Source: Lachnospiraceae bacterium (GTDB lineage: Bacteria > Bacillota > Clostridia > Lachnospirales > Lachnospiraceae). From it: DNA of 44,324 nt. This document shows positions 27,283 through 36,344 of this stretch, piece after piece. Under the pieces are notes generated by a model that did no database searches, had not been told where the DNA came from, and was given only the letters and a program-made list of their open reading frames with translations. The stretch's first letter is position 1; every line of letters begins with the position of its first letter. The position numbers were made by a program, and so were the translations under genes. Where the stretch lies: contig JAQXIR010000168.1 in the NCBI GenBank assembly GCA_029007885.1, positions 1 through 44,324 on the forward strand, written 5' to 3'.

Positions 27283-28434
27283 ATGGAAGAAAACTATATT
27301 ATAGTCGGAGCGGACTTCGCACCGATTAATCGGGACGGAGAAAAAATCATACAGAACAGGCAGCAGGACATATTAGAAGACTCTTTGGCAGATATTATTA
27401 AGAGAGCTTCTCTCTCAGTTTTTAATATGGAGGCGCCGATAAAGACTGACTCCATGAAACCGATTAAAAAGGATGGACCCAATCTTTTTATTCTGCCGGG
27501 AGCAGAACGGATTTATGAAGATCTTCAGGTGGGAGTATTATCCCTTGCCAATAATCATATCATGGATTATGGAGAAAACGGGCTGTGTTATACGATAGAA
27601 TGTCTGAATAAAAGAAATATTGCCTATATCGGAGCCGGCAAGAATAAACAACAGGCAGATTTTTCTGCCATCAAAGAAGTTGCAGGGAAAAAAATCGGTA
27701 TTTATGCAGCGGCAGAGCATGAATTTTCACTGGCTGAAGAAAATAAGGCAGGGGCTAACGGCTTCGAAGAACCACGTATAGTGGAAGCAATATGCCGCCT
27801 AAAAGAAAAATGCGATTATCTTATCATGCTTTATCATGGAGGCAGGGAACTTTATCGTTATCCGTCCGTAGAACAGCAGAAGATATGCCGAAGACTGGCA
27901 GAAGCAGGGGCAGATTTAATCGTATGCCAGCATAGTCATTGTATCGGTGCTTATGAAACTTACAAAGGCAGCAGTATTTTTTACGGACAAGGCAATTTCC
28001 TGTTTGGAGATGCGGAACATGAGGTTTGTATCAATAGTATTCTTCTAAAAATACCGGTAGAAAGAGATAAAATCGGTGTTCCGAAGATAATTCCGATTAA
28101 AAGAGAACGGGAAAAAGTCATTCTGCTAACGGGAGAAGAAAAGGAAAAGGTCAGAAATCTCTTTGAAAAGCTCAGTGAGGACATAAAGAAACCGGAGTTT
28201 GTAGAAAAGAATTACAAAAAACTGGCAGATGAAGCAATTGCGGCATACTTATACCAATTTGCGGGATGGCCACTGTTTTTCATCCGTCTTGACAAATTGT
28301 TTGGGCGCAGAATGATTAAGTCGTTTTTCAGAAGAAACGAAAAGAGACTGCTGTATTTACAAAATATTCTGCAGTGTGAAGCACACAGGGAGATTGTACT
28401 CGAAGGATTAAAAGGGCTTCGGCGGGATAAATAG
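27283..28434 (+). CDS. CapA/PgsA-like metallophosphatase-fold protein (poly-gamma-glutamate synthesis family)
   Basis: GVLSLANNHIMDYGENGLCYTIECLNKRNIAYIGAGKN, CQHSHCIGAYETYKGSSIFYGQGNFLFG. Confidence 0.87.
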   Translation: MEENYIIVGADFAPINRDGEKIIQNRQQDILEDSLADIIKRASLSVFNMEAPIKTDSMKPIKKDGPNLFILPGAERIYEDLQVGVLSLANNHIMDYGENGLCYTIECLNKRNIAYIGAGKNKQQADFSAIKEVAGKKIGIYAAAEHEFSLAEENKAGANGFEEPRIVEAICRLKEKCDYLIMLYHGGRELYRYPSVEQQKICRRLAEAGADLIVCQHSHCIGAYETYKGSSIFYGQGNFLFGDAEHEVCINSILLKIPVERDKIGVPKIIPIKREREKVILLTGEEKEKVRNLFEKLSEDIKKPEFVEKNYKKLADEAIAAYLYQFAGWPLFFIRLDKLFGRRMIKSFFRRNEKRLLYLQNILQCEAHREIVLEGLKGLRRDK

Positions 28435-28448
28435 GAGAGAAAAATCAG

Positions 28449-29531
28449 ATGAAAGCGGTAATCTATATTTCCAGTTTGAGCAGAGGCGGTGCCGAACGTG
28501 TTGTGACAACGCTTGCCGCACAACTGAAGAAAGAGTGTGGGATAACGGTTCTGACAGATACCGTGAATGCAAGTGAATATGAAGAATCTGATTTTGAAAG
28601 AGCCAATCTGAATTATGTTGTATATCCTGACGTGGTAAGACGGATGCTTCATAAATTTCTCTATTTGAAAAAACTAAAAAAGGAAGTAAAACGCCTTTCT
28701 CCGGATGTGGTGATTTCCTTTTCGATTGAAAGCGGAATGCGGATGAAACAGGCACTGGGGAAGAGTTCCGTTAAGCAGATTATTTCGGTGCGCTCTAACC
28801 CAACGGTTGATTATACAACTGCAAAGGAAAAGGAAAGCATTATTAAGAAACTTTCCGATACAGACGGATTTGTATTCCAGACAAAGGACCAGAGAGATTT
28901 TTTTGGGAAAGAAATTGCAGAACGCTCAACGATTATCTTAAATCCGATTGCTCCCGAGTTTATGGAAGAACATTTGAGAGATAAAATAGAGAAAAGAGTA
29001 GTGACGGCAGGAAGACTGACAAAAAGTAAGGATCACCCAATGCTTCTTAGAGCATATGACCTTGCGGCAGAGGAACTGCCGGACTATGAATTTGTGATTT
29101 ACGGAGACGGGCAGTTGCGCAGTGAGATGGAGAAACTTCATGCAACGTTACAGCACAAAGACAGGATTATTCTTTACGGAGAGTGCGAAAATGTCAGGGA
29201 AAAAATCAAGAATGCATCGGTATTTGTGATGTCTTCTAAAAATGAGGGACTTCCGAATGCATTGATGGAAGCAATGGCACTCGGACTTCCGGTTGTCTCA
29301 ACAGATTGCCCGTGTGGCGGTCCGGCGCTGTTAATTGAAAATGATAAAAACGGAAAACTGACTCCGGTCGGAGATGAAAAAGCAATGGCAAAAGCAATTA
29401 CAGAACTTTGCAAGAATCGTCAAAAAGCAGAAGAATTAGGAAAAGAAGCCGGCAAAATAAAAGAACGTTGCAATGACAAAAGAATTGCAAAGCAGTGGAT
29501 GGGTTATTTAGAGCAGGTGGTAAACAGATGA
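28449..29531 (+). CDS. Glycosyltransferase family 4
   Basis: MKAVIYISSLSRGGAERVVTTLAAQL, NEGLPNALMEAMALGLPVVSTDCPCGGPALLIE. Confidence 0.9.
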   Translation: MKAVIYISSLSRGGAERVVTTLAAQLKKECGITVLTDTVNASEYEESDFERANLNYVVYPDVVRRMLHKFLYLKKLKKEVKRLSPDVVISFSIESGMRMKQALGKSSVKQIISVRSNPTVDYTTAKEKESIIKKLSDTDGFVFQTKDQRDFFGKEIAERSTIILNPIAPEFMEEHLRDKIEKRVVTAGRLTKSKDHPMLLRAYDLAAEELPDYEFVIYGDGQLRSEMEKLHATLQHKDRIILYGECENVREKIKNASVFVMSSKNEGLPNALMEAMALGLPVVSTDCPCGGPALLIENDKNGKLTPVGDEKAMAKAITELCKNRQKAEELGKEAGKIKERCNDKRIAKQWMGYLEQVVNR

Positions 29532-30631
29532 TGACAGAGAAAGAGAAAAAGCCTTCCATTATATTTTACATCGGCAGCCTTTCGCGTGGGGGAGCGGAAC
29601 GTGTAATCGTTAATTTGGCGGAATATTTCCATGCAAACGATTATCATGTAACAATCGTAACGAAAATGCGTGAGAAAGTTGAGTATGATGTATCGGATGG
29701 AATTGACCGTGTGATTGCCGACATTACGGAAGAAGAAATAACAGGAAGCAGACTGCTTAATTTATACAGAAGGATTAAAAAACTGCGGAATATTTTTAAA
29801 CAGATACATCCGGAGCACATCGTTTCCTTTATCGGAAAAAATAACCTGATGGCGATTGCTGCAAGCAGAGGTTTGCGGATTCCCGTGACGGTTTCGGTAA
29901 GAAGTGACCCGAAAAGAGAATACCCCGGCAGGGCAAACAGGATACTTGTGCCGGTTTTATTTGGAATGGCGGAAGGAATTGTATTACAGACAACGCAGGC
30001 AAAGGAATATTTTAACCACAGAATCGGGAAAAAGGCAGTAATTTTACCGAATCCGCTCAATTATCGTTTTATAAAGCCTTTCTATGATGGGGAAAGAAGA
30101 AAAGAAATTGTCTGGGTAGGACGGATGGATGACAATAAAAACCCAAAACTACTTGTCGATGCATTTTCAGAAATCTGCAAAAACTATCCGGAATGGAAAG
30201 TGATTTTTTACGGAGACGGTGACAATGCAGAGCAGATAAAGAAATTTTGCGATAGGCAGAACCTTGGAGGACAAATTGTATTTGCAGGAAAAGTGGATCA
30301 TGTGGAAGAGAAAATTGATCAATCTTCCATCTATGTACTGACTTCAAAGATAGAAGGAATGCCGAATGCACTGATGGAAGCAATGGCACTTGGAATTGCA
30401 CCGATTGCAACCGACTGCCCGTGCGGTGGTCCTGCACAGCTGATTCAAAACAGAGAAAACGGAATTCTGATTCCGGTCGATGATAAGCAGGCACTAAAAC
30501 AGGCATTGCGGGAATTGGTGGAGGATACAACGTTTCGGCAGAAGATTTCCGCGAAAGCGTACGAAATTTTAGAAAAAGTACATCCGGATGTTGTGAATAA
30601 ACAGTGGATGGATTATATAGAACAGACATAA
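29528..30631 (+). CDS. Glycosyltransferase family 4, tandem paralogue
   Basis: SIIFYIGSLSRGGAERVIVNLAEYF, IEGMPNALMEAMALGIAPIATDCPCGGPAQLIQ; ATGA overlap with the preceding stop. Confidence 0.9.
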   Translation: MMTEKEKKPSIIFYIGSLSRGGAERVIVNLAEYFHANDYHVTIVTKMREKVEYDVSDGIDRVIADITEEEITGSRLLNLYRRIKKLRNIFKQIHPEHIVSFIGKNNLMAIAASRGLRIPVTVSVRSDPKREYPGRANRILVPVLFGMAEGIVLQTTQAKEYFNHRIGKKAVILPNPLNYRFIKPFYDGERRKEIVWVGRMDDNKNPKLLVDAFSEICKNYPEWKVIFYGDGDNAEQIKKFCDRQNLGGQIVFAGKVDHVEEKIDQSSIYVLTSKIEGMPNALMEAMALGIAPIATDCPCGGPAQLIQNRENGILIPVDDKQALKQALRELVEDTTFRQKISAKAYEILEKVHPDVVNKQWMDYIEQT

Positions 30632-30663
30632 AAATGCTGTGGCAAAAACCACAGCATTTTTTT
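30631..30663. terminator. Bidirectional Rho-independent terminator between convergent genes
   Basis: aaaatgctgtgg-caaaaa-ccacagcatttt, A-rich on one side and T-rich on the other. Confidence 0.9.
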
Positions 30664-31912
30664 ATAATACACTTTTCACAGATTTTTCAATTATGGAAAG
30701 TCCGTCGGCAAGAAGATTCTCTTCAATGGTCAGTGGCGGAAGCAGTTTCAAAACACCGTCACCACGCCCTGCGAGTTCAATAACAAGTCCGTTTTCAAAA
30801 CATTCGTGAGAGACTTCTTTGGCATAAGCAGGATTAATTGCAGTAAAGTCGATTCCCCAAATCATACCGATTCCCCGGATGGCAAGACGGGAATCAAGCG
30901 GCAGAATTTTTTCCTCCAAGAACTGCCGGATTAATTGTTCTTTTTGTCTAACCGTTTGTTTCAAATCGTGGGAAACAAAATAATCAATACCGGCTTTTGC
31001 ACCCACAAATCCCAGCTGATTTCCACGGAAGGTACCGTTATGCTCGGCAGGTTTGAAACAGTCAAGCTCGGGTTTTAGCAATAACAGGGACATCGGAAGA
31101 CCGAATCCGCTGATGGATTTACTTAACATGACCATATCGGGAACGACATCGGCACGCTCAAAGGAAAAGAAAGTTCCGCAACGCCCTACACCGACCTGAA
31201 TGTCATCGACAACCATAAGGATATCGTACTTGTCACAGATTGCACGAAGACGTTTTAACCAAGCAATGGGAGCGGGATTAATACCGCCTTCCGCCTGAAC
31301 GGTCTCCAAGAATACGGCAGCAGGCTTGTCAATACCGGAATGATCGTCCTGCAAAACATGTTCCATATAATCAAGAGAAAGCATCGGATCTTCAAAAGCA
31401 TTATAGTATGGCATAAATGTCACGTTGGAAAGCGGTAACCCTGCACCGCCACGGCTGAACGTATCACTTGTCATCGCAAGTGAGCCTAAAGTCATTCCGT
31501 GGAAAGCACCGCTGAAAGCAAAAACATTTATCCTGTTTTTCACTTTTCTGGATAATTTCAAAGCAGCTTCAACCGCATTGGTCCCGGTAGAACCGCAGAA
31601 CATAATCTTATATGGCAATTTTCGCGGAACCAGAATTTTTTCTTTGAAAGTAATCAGAAATTGCTCTTTTGCCTCCGTATACATATCCAGTGCATGAATA
31701 ATGCGGTCTTCTTCCAGATAAGAAAGAATGGCATGCTTGATTTCAGGATTGTTATGACCGAAATTCATAGCTCCGGCTCCGGCAAAAAAGTCAATATATT
31801 GTTTGCCGTCAACAGTCGTTAAGACGGCATTTTTGGCATATGCAAATTCTGCCTCAAATTTTCGGCAATAGGAACGCACATTGGATTCATTTTCCTCAAA
31901 TATGGGAAACAT
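30662..31912 (-). CDS. ectB-like: EctB-like diaminobutyrate--2-oxoglutarate aminotransferase (class III PLP)
   Basis: MFPIFEENESNVRSYCRKFEAEF, MFCGSTGTNAVEAALKLSRKV, VDDIQVGVGRCGTFFSFERADVVPDMVMLSKSISGFGLPMSLLLLKPELD; ATG at 31912 behind aaggag. Confidence 0.85.
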   Translation of the reverse strand: MFPIFEENESNVRSYCRKFEAEFAYAKNAVLTTVDGKQYIDFFAGAGAMNFGHNNPEIKHAILSYLEEDRIIHALDMYTEAKEQFLITFKEKILVPRKLPYKIMFCGSTGTNAVEAALKLSRKVKNRINVFAFSGAFHGMTLGSLAMTSDTFSRGGAGLPLSNVTFMPYYNAFEDPMLSLDYMEHVLQDDHSGIDKPAAVFLETVQAEGGINPAPIAWLKRLRAICDKYDILMVVDDIQVGVGRCGTFFSFERADVVPDMVMLSKSISGFGLPMSLLLLKPELDCFKPAEHNGTFRGNQLGFVGAKAGIDYFVSHDLKQTVRQKEQLIRQFLEEKILPLDSRLAIRGIGMIWGIDFTAINPAYAKEVSHECFENGLVIELAGRGDGVLKLLPPLTIEENLLADGLSIIEKSVKSVL

Positions 31913-32044
31913 AGGCAATCTCCTTACAAATCCTTTTTATTTCTACGTTCCTAGTGTATTCGCTTTTTAAATGGGTGTCAATTCTTTTATTCTGCTATAT
32001 TTTAAGAAAAATTTAATAAAAATTGCCGTTTATTTTCCGTGCTT

Positions 32045-32053
32045 TGTGGTACT
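32045..32053 (+). promoter_or_regulatory. Extended -10-like TGgTACTAT upstream of the SGNH hydrolase gene
   Basis: tttgtggtactatag, about 55 nt upstream of the 32107 ATG; exact bounds approximate. Confidence 0.4.
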
Positions 32054-32106
32054 ATAGGGTTGTCATTAAGGATAATGAGTATCCGTAAGACGAATGGAGG
32101 GATATT

Positions 32107-33231
32107 ATGAATGAATTTATAAAAGCAGCAGGATATTTCCTGCTGGGTGTCCTGGCTACGTTATGTGTCATGTTTATCGGGAAAGAAATTAATAAAGAAA
32201 AAAACATGCAGGTCAATGTTGCACAGGAGAGCGTAGTCGAAACGGAAGTGCTCACAGTAGAAGAAACAACAGAATATGACTACGAAGCGGAAGCTGAAGA
32301 AAAAATGAAAAAACTGCAGGAAGAAAATAAAAACGCAAAACAGGAGACTACATCAGAGGAAGAATCCACGGTAGCGGTCACACCGACAGTGAGTGCAAAC
32401 AGCATTGAAGCGGCAAAAGTAAAATGGAAGAAGGATTACCCGACTAACAATGCTGAAAAAACATTGGAGGAAAATCAGAATATCCGCTCATCTTATGAAG
32501 AGACGTTAGCAACTAATGCTTTTGACAAAAAGATGATTGACAACAGTACAATTGATTTTTCTGATGTAAAAATTGCAATAATTGGAGATTCTATTACAGC
32601 AGGCTCCAATTTGTCTGTAGACGAGCAAAAGCAGTATGCGATTCCGGTACAATTACAGAAAATACTGGGAGCTAAAGAAGTTTATAATCTTGGTATCGGT
32701 GGTTCTACAGTCAGCCGCGTATCGGATTCATATCCGATGGTAGACAGATGGCAGAATATTCCGACGGATACGGATATCATCATTGTATTTGGCGGAACGA
32801 ATGATTGTTTAATTGAAAACAAATGGGATTATGGCTTCTTGGAATATGATAAGAGAATGACAAGCGGAACTTTCTGCGGGGATTTGGATGAAATGCTTGG
32901 AGGAATTAAGTATACGTATCGGGAACACAATGAAAACAGTTATATTAAATTCTTAATTGTAAATCCGCCGTCTACTATATTGCAGGATGCAGTCTATAAC
33001 AGGGACCCCGGTAATATGGTGCATCAGTCGGCTTTTGCTGAGGCGATTAATGAGATAGCTCCGGCATACGGATTTGAAGTAATTGATATGTATGATAATA
33101 ATCTGTTTAATTCTCATGACGAGAATGTAAACAAGACATGGATTTACGATGGTGTTCATGGTAATGCAGAAGCTTATCAGATGATAGCAGAACATCTTGC
33201 AAGTGAGATTATTCAGCGTATTGAGCAGTAA
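32107..33231 (+). CDS. Membrane-anchored SGNH/GDSL hydrolase (putative glycan O-acyl esterase)
   Basis: N-terminal TM plus acidic linker, KIAIIGDSITAGSN, IIIVFGGTNDCL, IYDGVHGNAEAYQMIAEHLASEI. Confidence 0.85.
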   Translation: MNEFIKAAGYFLLGVLATLCVMFIGKEINKEKNMQVNVAQESVVETEVLTVEETTEYDYEAEAEEKMKKLQEENKNAKQETTSEEESTVAVTPTVSANSIEAAKVKWKKDYPTNNAEKTLEENQNIRSSYEETLATNAFDKKMIDNSTIDFSDVKIAIIGDSITAGSNLSVDEQKQYAIPVQLQKILGAKEVYNLGIGGSTVSRVSDSYPMVDRWQNIPTDTDIIIVFGGTNDCLIENKWDYGFLEYDKRMTSGTFCGDLDEMLGGIKYTYREHNENSYIKFLIVNPPSTILQDAVYNRDPGNMVHQSAFAEAINEIAPAYGFEVIDMYDNNLFNSHDENVNKTWIYDGVHGNAEAYQMIAEHLASEIIQRIEQ

Positions 33232-33248
33232 GTGATTAAATGAAAATG

Positions 33249-33287
33249 AAAAAGACTATTCTTGATTTGAGAATAGTCTTTTCTTTT
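33249..33287 (+). terminator. Rho-independent terminator
   Basis: aaaagactattct-tgatttg-agaatagtctttt then T-rich. Confidence 0.85.
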
Positions 33288-33355
33288 GCCAAAACATAAA
33301 GAAGTATGGTAAAATAAATAGATTATACAGGATGATTTTTTGAAAGGAAAATCAG

Positions 33356-35563
33356 ATGAAAAAGATAGGATACATTTTTGCAGTAATTCTTATGAGTTAT
33401 TTCATATTGGTCGCAGATGATGGTAAAGATGATGTGGTTTTTACCGGGGAGAATTTGCGATATGAAGCCGGAACCATAACAGACGGCAAGTTTTTGATAG
33501 ATGAAAGCTATGAAAAGAGTGGGATTACTGCGCACACGCCTCCGCTTTTACTAAATAAGGGAGGATATTCTGTGCAGATTGCGTATCGTTCGCAAAATGA
33601 TGGTAATACGGCACATTTGAATCATAATGGGATTGACCTTAAAGTGATTCCGCTAAAAGCGGATGAAAATATACAAACGGCAGAATTTGAATTACCCAAA
33701 GGCTCGCAGGAATTATGGATAAAATTTGATTACTGTGGCAAGGGCGAATTGGAAATTCAGTCTATCACATATTCCTGTGATACTTCTTTCTATACGGATA
33801 TTTATTTAGTACTCACTGTTTTTATACTTGGGTGTTCCTTGATTTATCTTCTGATGCAAAAGGATTGGACAGAGGAATCCAAAAAGAAAAAACTTTTGAT
33901 TGGTATAGTACTGTTTGGAAGTGCGATTTATGCGACATATCCATTCTTTACAAACACGCTTTTACATGCAGATGACCTTTCCTATCATTTGTTGCGGATA
34001 GAAGGAATCAAAGATGCTTTGCTGGAGGGACAGTTCCCGGTGGTAATTCTGCCGGAGGCGTTGGAAGGAAACGGTTACCTGAACAGTATGTATCCGAGCC
34101 TGTTCTTATATATTCCGGCTTTGCTTCGTATGATGGGAATATCATTGGTAACGTCATATAAATCTTATGTATTTCTGTTGAATGCGGCAACAGCGTGGAT
34201 TATGTATTATTCCGTAAAATCCATTTCTAATAATAGGAAAGCAGCACTTCTTGCAGCGGTATTATATACCTTATGCCCTTATCGGTTTACTAACATATAC
34301 GCAAGAGGCGCAGTTGGAGAAGCAACAGCCATGACATTCTTCCCGTTGCTGTTTGCGGGACTCTATCATACACTTGCAGGTAAAAAGGAAAAGTGGTATT
34401 TGCTTGCAATATCCATTATAGGCTTGCTGCATTCCCACATTTTGAGCGTTTTACTGGCAGGTTTAATATGTGTAATTTTCGGTATCTGCTATATTGTTCC
34501 GGTATGGAAGGAAAAACGTTATCTTGAAATTATCAAAGCGGCGTTCTGGGTCGGTGTTTTAGATCTATGGTGGCTGATTCCGTTTTTGATGTATTATCTG
34601 CGCGGAAGTTTATGGATGTCCAGTTTGGAATGGTCAACGTTCGAAGAATATGCGGTAAATATTTTTACACTTTTCCAAACCATGAATCTCAGTGACTATC
34701 GTAATTATTCTCTGGGATTGGCTCTGATTTTATGTGTTGGTATTGCAATTGTTTATCTCATTGCAGATAAGATAAAATCAAAAGAAGATTGCTTTCTGCT
34801 AAAAATGCTGCTTATTGGAATTTTTTGTACCTATCTTGTAACCAACTATTTTTCGGGCTGGTCACTTATGGGATCAGAAATTGTGAAGTCTCTTCTGTAT
34901 AAGATACAATTTCCGTGGAGAATGCTTGCGATTTCAAGTTGTATCTTTGCAATGACAGGTTCCATTTGGATTTTTGGAAGCGGCATTTTAAAAGATTATA
35001 GAAAAGTGATATGCTATTTACTGGTAGGCCTCACTTTACTGTCAACATTAAAAACGATTGATGTTCCTGTTTATGAGAATCAGGATGATGTAATTGCACA
35101 AGGACATATACAGAAAGTTATCGGTGTACCATATACGAGAGGCAGAAACTTATGCTATCCGTATGATTATCGTTTGGGTGGCAGCAATAACGATTCAATT
35201 GTGTCAGAACCGGTATTATCAGATGAAACAAAGATAGAAATTTGGGATTATCAAAAAGATGGAACAAAAGCTTTCTATCGCTACAGCACATCTTCACAAG
35301 GGCAGTATATAGAAGTTCCGTTTTTGGCATACAAAGGATATGTTGCCAGAGATGAAAACGGAGAAAAAATTAAAATCCATAAAGAATCAGATTCGTGTAA
35401 CCGGATACGAATTGAATTAATAGGCGACGGAGAAGAGCATAGCGTCAGCATTTCTTTTGAGGGATATTGGTTTATGACACTTGCCAATTTCATATCCTTG
35501 GCGGCACTGGTTACACTGGTTGCATGGTATATAATAAAGAAAAGTAAACGGAGATTGGTATGA
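33356..35563 (+). CDS. Large polytopic membrane protein, YfhO/GT-C-like
   Basis: About 12 hydrophobic segments; HADDLSYHLLRIEGIKDALLEGQFPVVI... and NIYARGAVGEATAMTFFPLLFAGLYH resemble GT-C membrane proteins. Confidence 0.65.
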   Translation: MKKIGYIFAVILMSYFILVADDGKDDVVFTGENLRYEAGTITDGKFLIDESYEKSGITAHTPPLLLNKGGYSVQIAYRSQNDGNTAHLNHNGIDLKVIPLKADENIQTAEFELPKGSQELWIKFDYCGKGELEIQSITYSCDTSFYTDIYLVLTVFILGCSLIYLLMQKDWTEESKKKKLLIGIVLFGSAIYATYPFFTNTLLHADDLSYHLLRIEGIKDALLEGQFPVVILPEALEGNGYLNSMYPSLFLYIPALLRMMGISLVTSYKSYVFLLNAATAWIMYYSVKSISNNRKAALLAAVLYTLCPYRFTNIYARGAVGEATAMTFFPLLFAGLYHTLAGKKEKWYLLAISIIGLLHSHILSVLLAGLICVIFGICYIVPVWKEKRYLEIIKAAFWVGVLDLWWLIPFLMYYLRGSLWMSSLEWSTFEEYAVNIFTLFQTMNLSDYRNYSLGLALILCVGIAIVYLIADKIKSKEDCFLLKMLLIGIFCTYLVTNYFSGWSLMGSEIVKSLLYKIQFPWRMLAISSCIFAMTGSIWIFGSGILKDYRKVICYLLVGLTLLSTLKTIDVPVYENQDDVIAQGHIQKVIGVPYTRGRNLCYPYDYRLGGSNNDSIVSEPVLSDETKIEIWDYQKDGTKAFYRYSTSSQGQYIEVPFLAYKGYVARDENGEKIKIHKESDSCNRIRIELIGDGEEHSVSISFEGYWFMTLANFISLAALVTLVAWYIIKKSKRRLV

Positions 35564-36321
35564 TAAAGACATCGACAAAGGTTCACGGAATATCGATGAT
35601 TGAGGTATGGTATGCAGATGAACCGATAAAAGAGGATGGCATTATAAATTACAGACAGGCACGCTTTTGCCCGAAAAAGAAATATACCACATTTGAAACG
35701 CTGATTACTGATTTGACGCAAGAAGAGGAAGAGATCATTGCCAAAATATCAAAAAACGGAAGATATGAAATCAGACGGGCACAAAAAGAGGATGTAAAAA
35801 CGGTAATCAAAACGGCAAAAGAAATTACAGAAGAAGATATTCACGAATTCGTTCATTTTTTTACAGAGTTTTGGGCAAGCAAAGGAGTCATCTATACAGA
35901 GGGAAACCGTTTAGAAAAAGAAATTAAGCGATATGTTGAGGAAGACTGCTTTGCAATTACAATTGCATTGATTGTAGATAAGCCGTGTGTATATCATACC
36001 TATATTCTGGAAGAAAAAACGGCAAGACTTTATCAGTCAGCTTCTCTTTACCGTGTAGAGGAAGAAATTCCGAAAAGCCTTGTAGGAATGGCAAATCGTT
36101 TCCTGCATAAAGAAGACATGTTGACTTTTAAGAAAATGGGAATCAGACAATATGACTGGGGCGGTGCCGGTACCGGAAAAGAAGTTGCAAGCATTACGGA
36201 ATTTAAGAAATCTTTCGGAGGAAGTCCGGCAGTGTTTTATGACTTTACAAGAGCAAACGGACGAAAGGCAAAAGTAATAGATGTATTATCTGCCTTAAAG
36301 CATTTTGGAAAAAGTAAATGA
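35560..36321 (+). CDS. FemAB/GNAT-fold acyl- or aminoacyltransferase-like protein
   Basis: RYEIRRAQKEDV and YDWGGAGTGKEVASITEFKKSFGG resemble FemAB/BioF2-like acetyltransferase C-termini; ATGA overlap with upstream gene. Confidence 0.65.
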   Translation: MIKTSTKVHGISMIEVWYADEPIKEDGIINYRQARFCPKKKYTTFETLITDLTQEEEEIIAKISKNGRYEIRRAQKEDVKTVIKTAKEITEEDIHEFVHFFTEFWASKGVIYTEGNRLEKEIKRYVEEDCFAITIALIVDKPCVYHTYILEEKTARLYQSASLYRVEEEIPKSLVGMANRFLHKEDMLTFKKMGIRQYDWGGAGTGKEVASITEFKKSFGGSPAVFYDFTRANGRKAKVIDVLSALKHFGKSK

Positions 36322-36344
36322 GGCATGCAAGTAGGAGAAAAGAG

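Noticed and set aside
28212-28755. Overlapping minus-strand ORFs of 146 and 115 aa
   Set aside because: Antisense to CapA and GT4 coding regions, no family motifs.
30069-30629. 186-aa minus-strand ORF antisense to a GT4 gene
   Set aside because: Low-plausibility composition (Ser/Pro/His/Leu-rich mirror of a coding strand) and the sense gene is clearly a glycosyltransferase.
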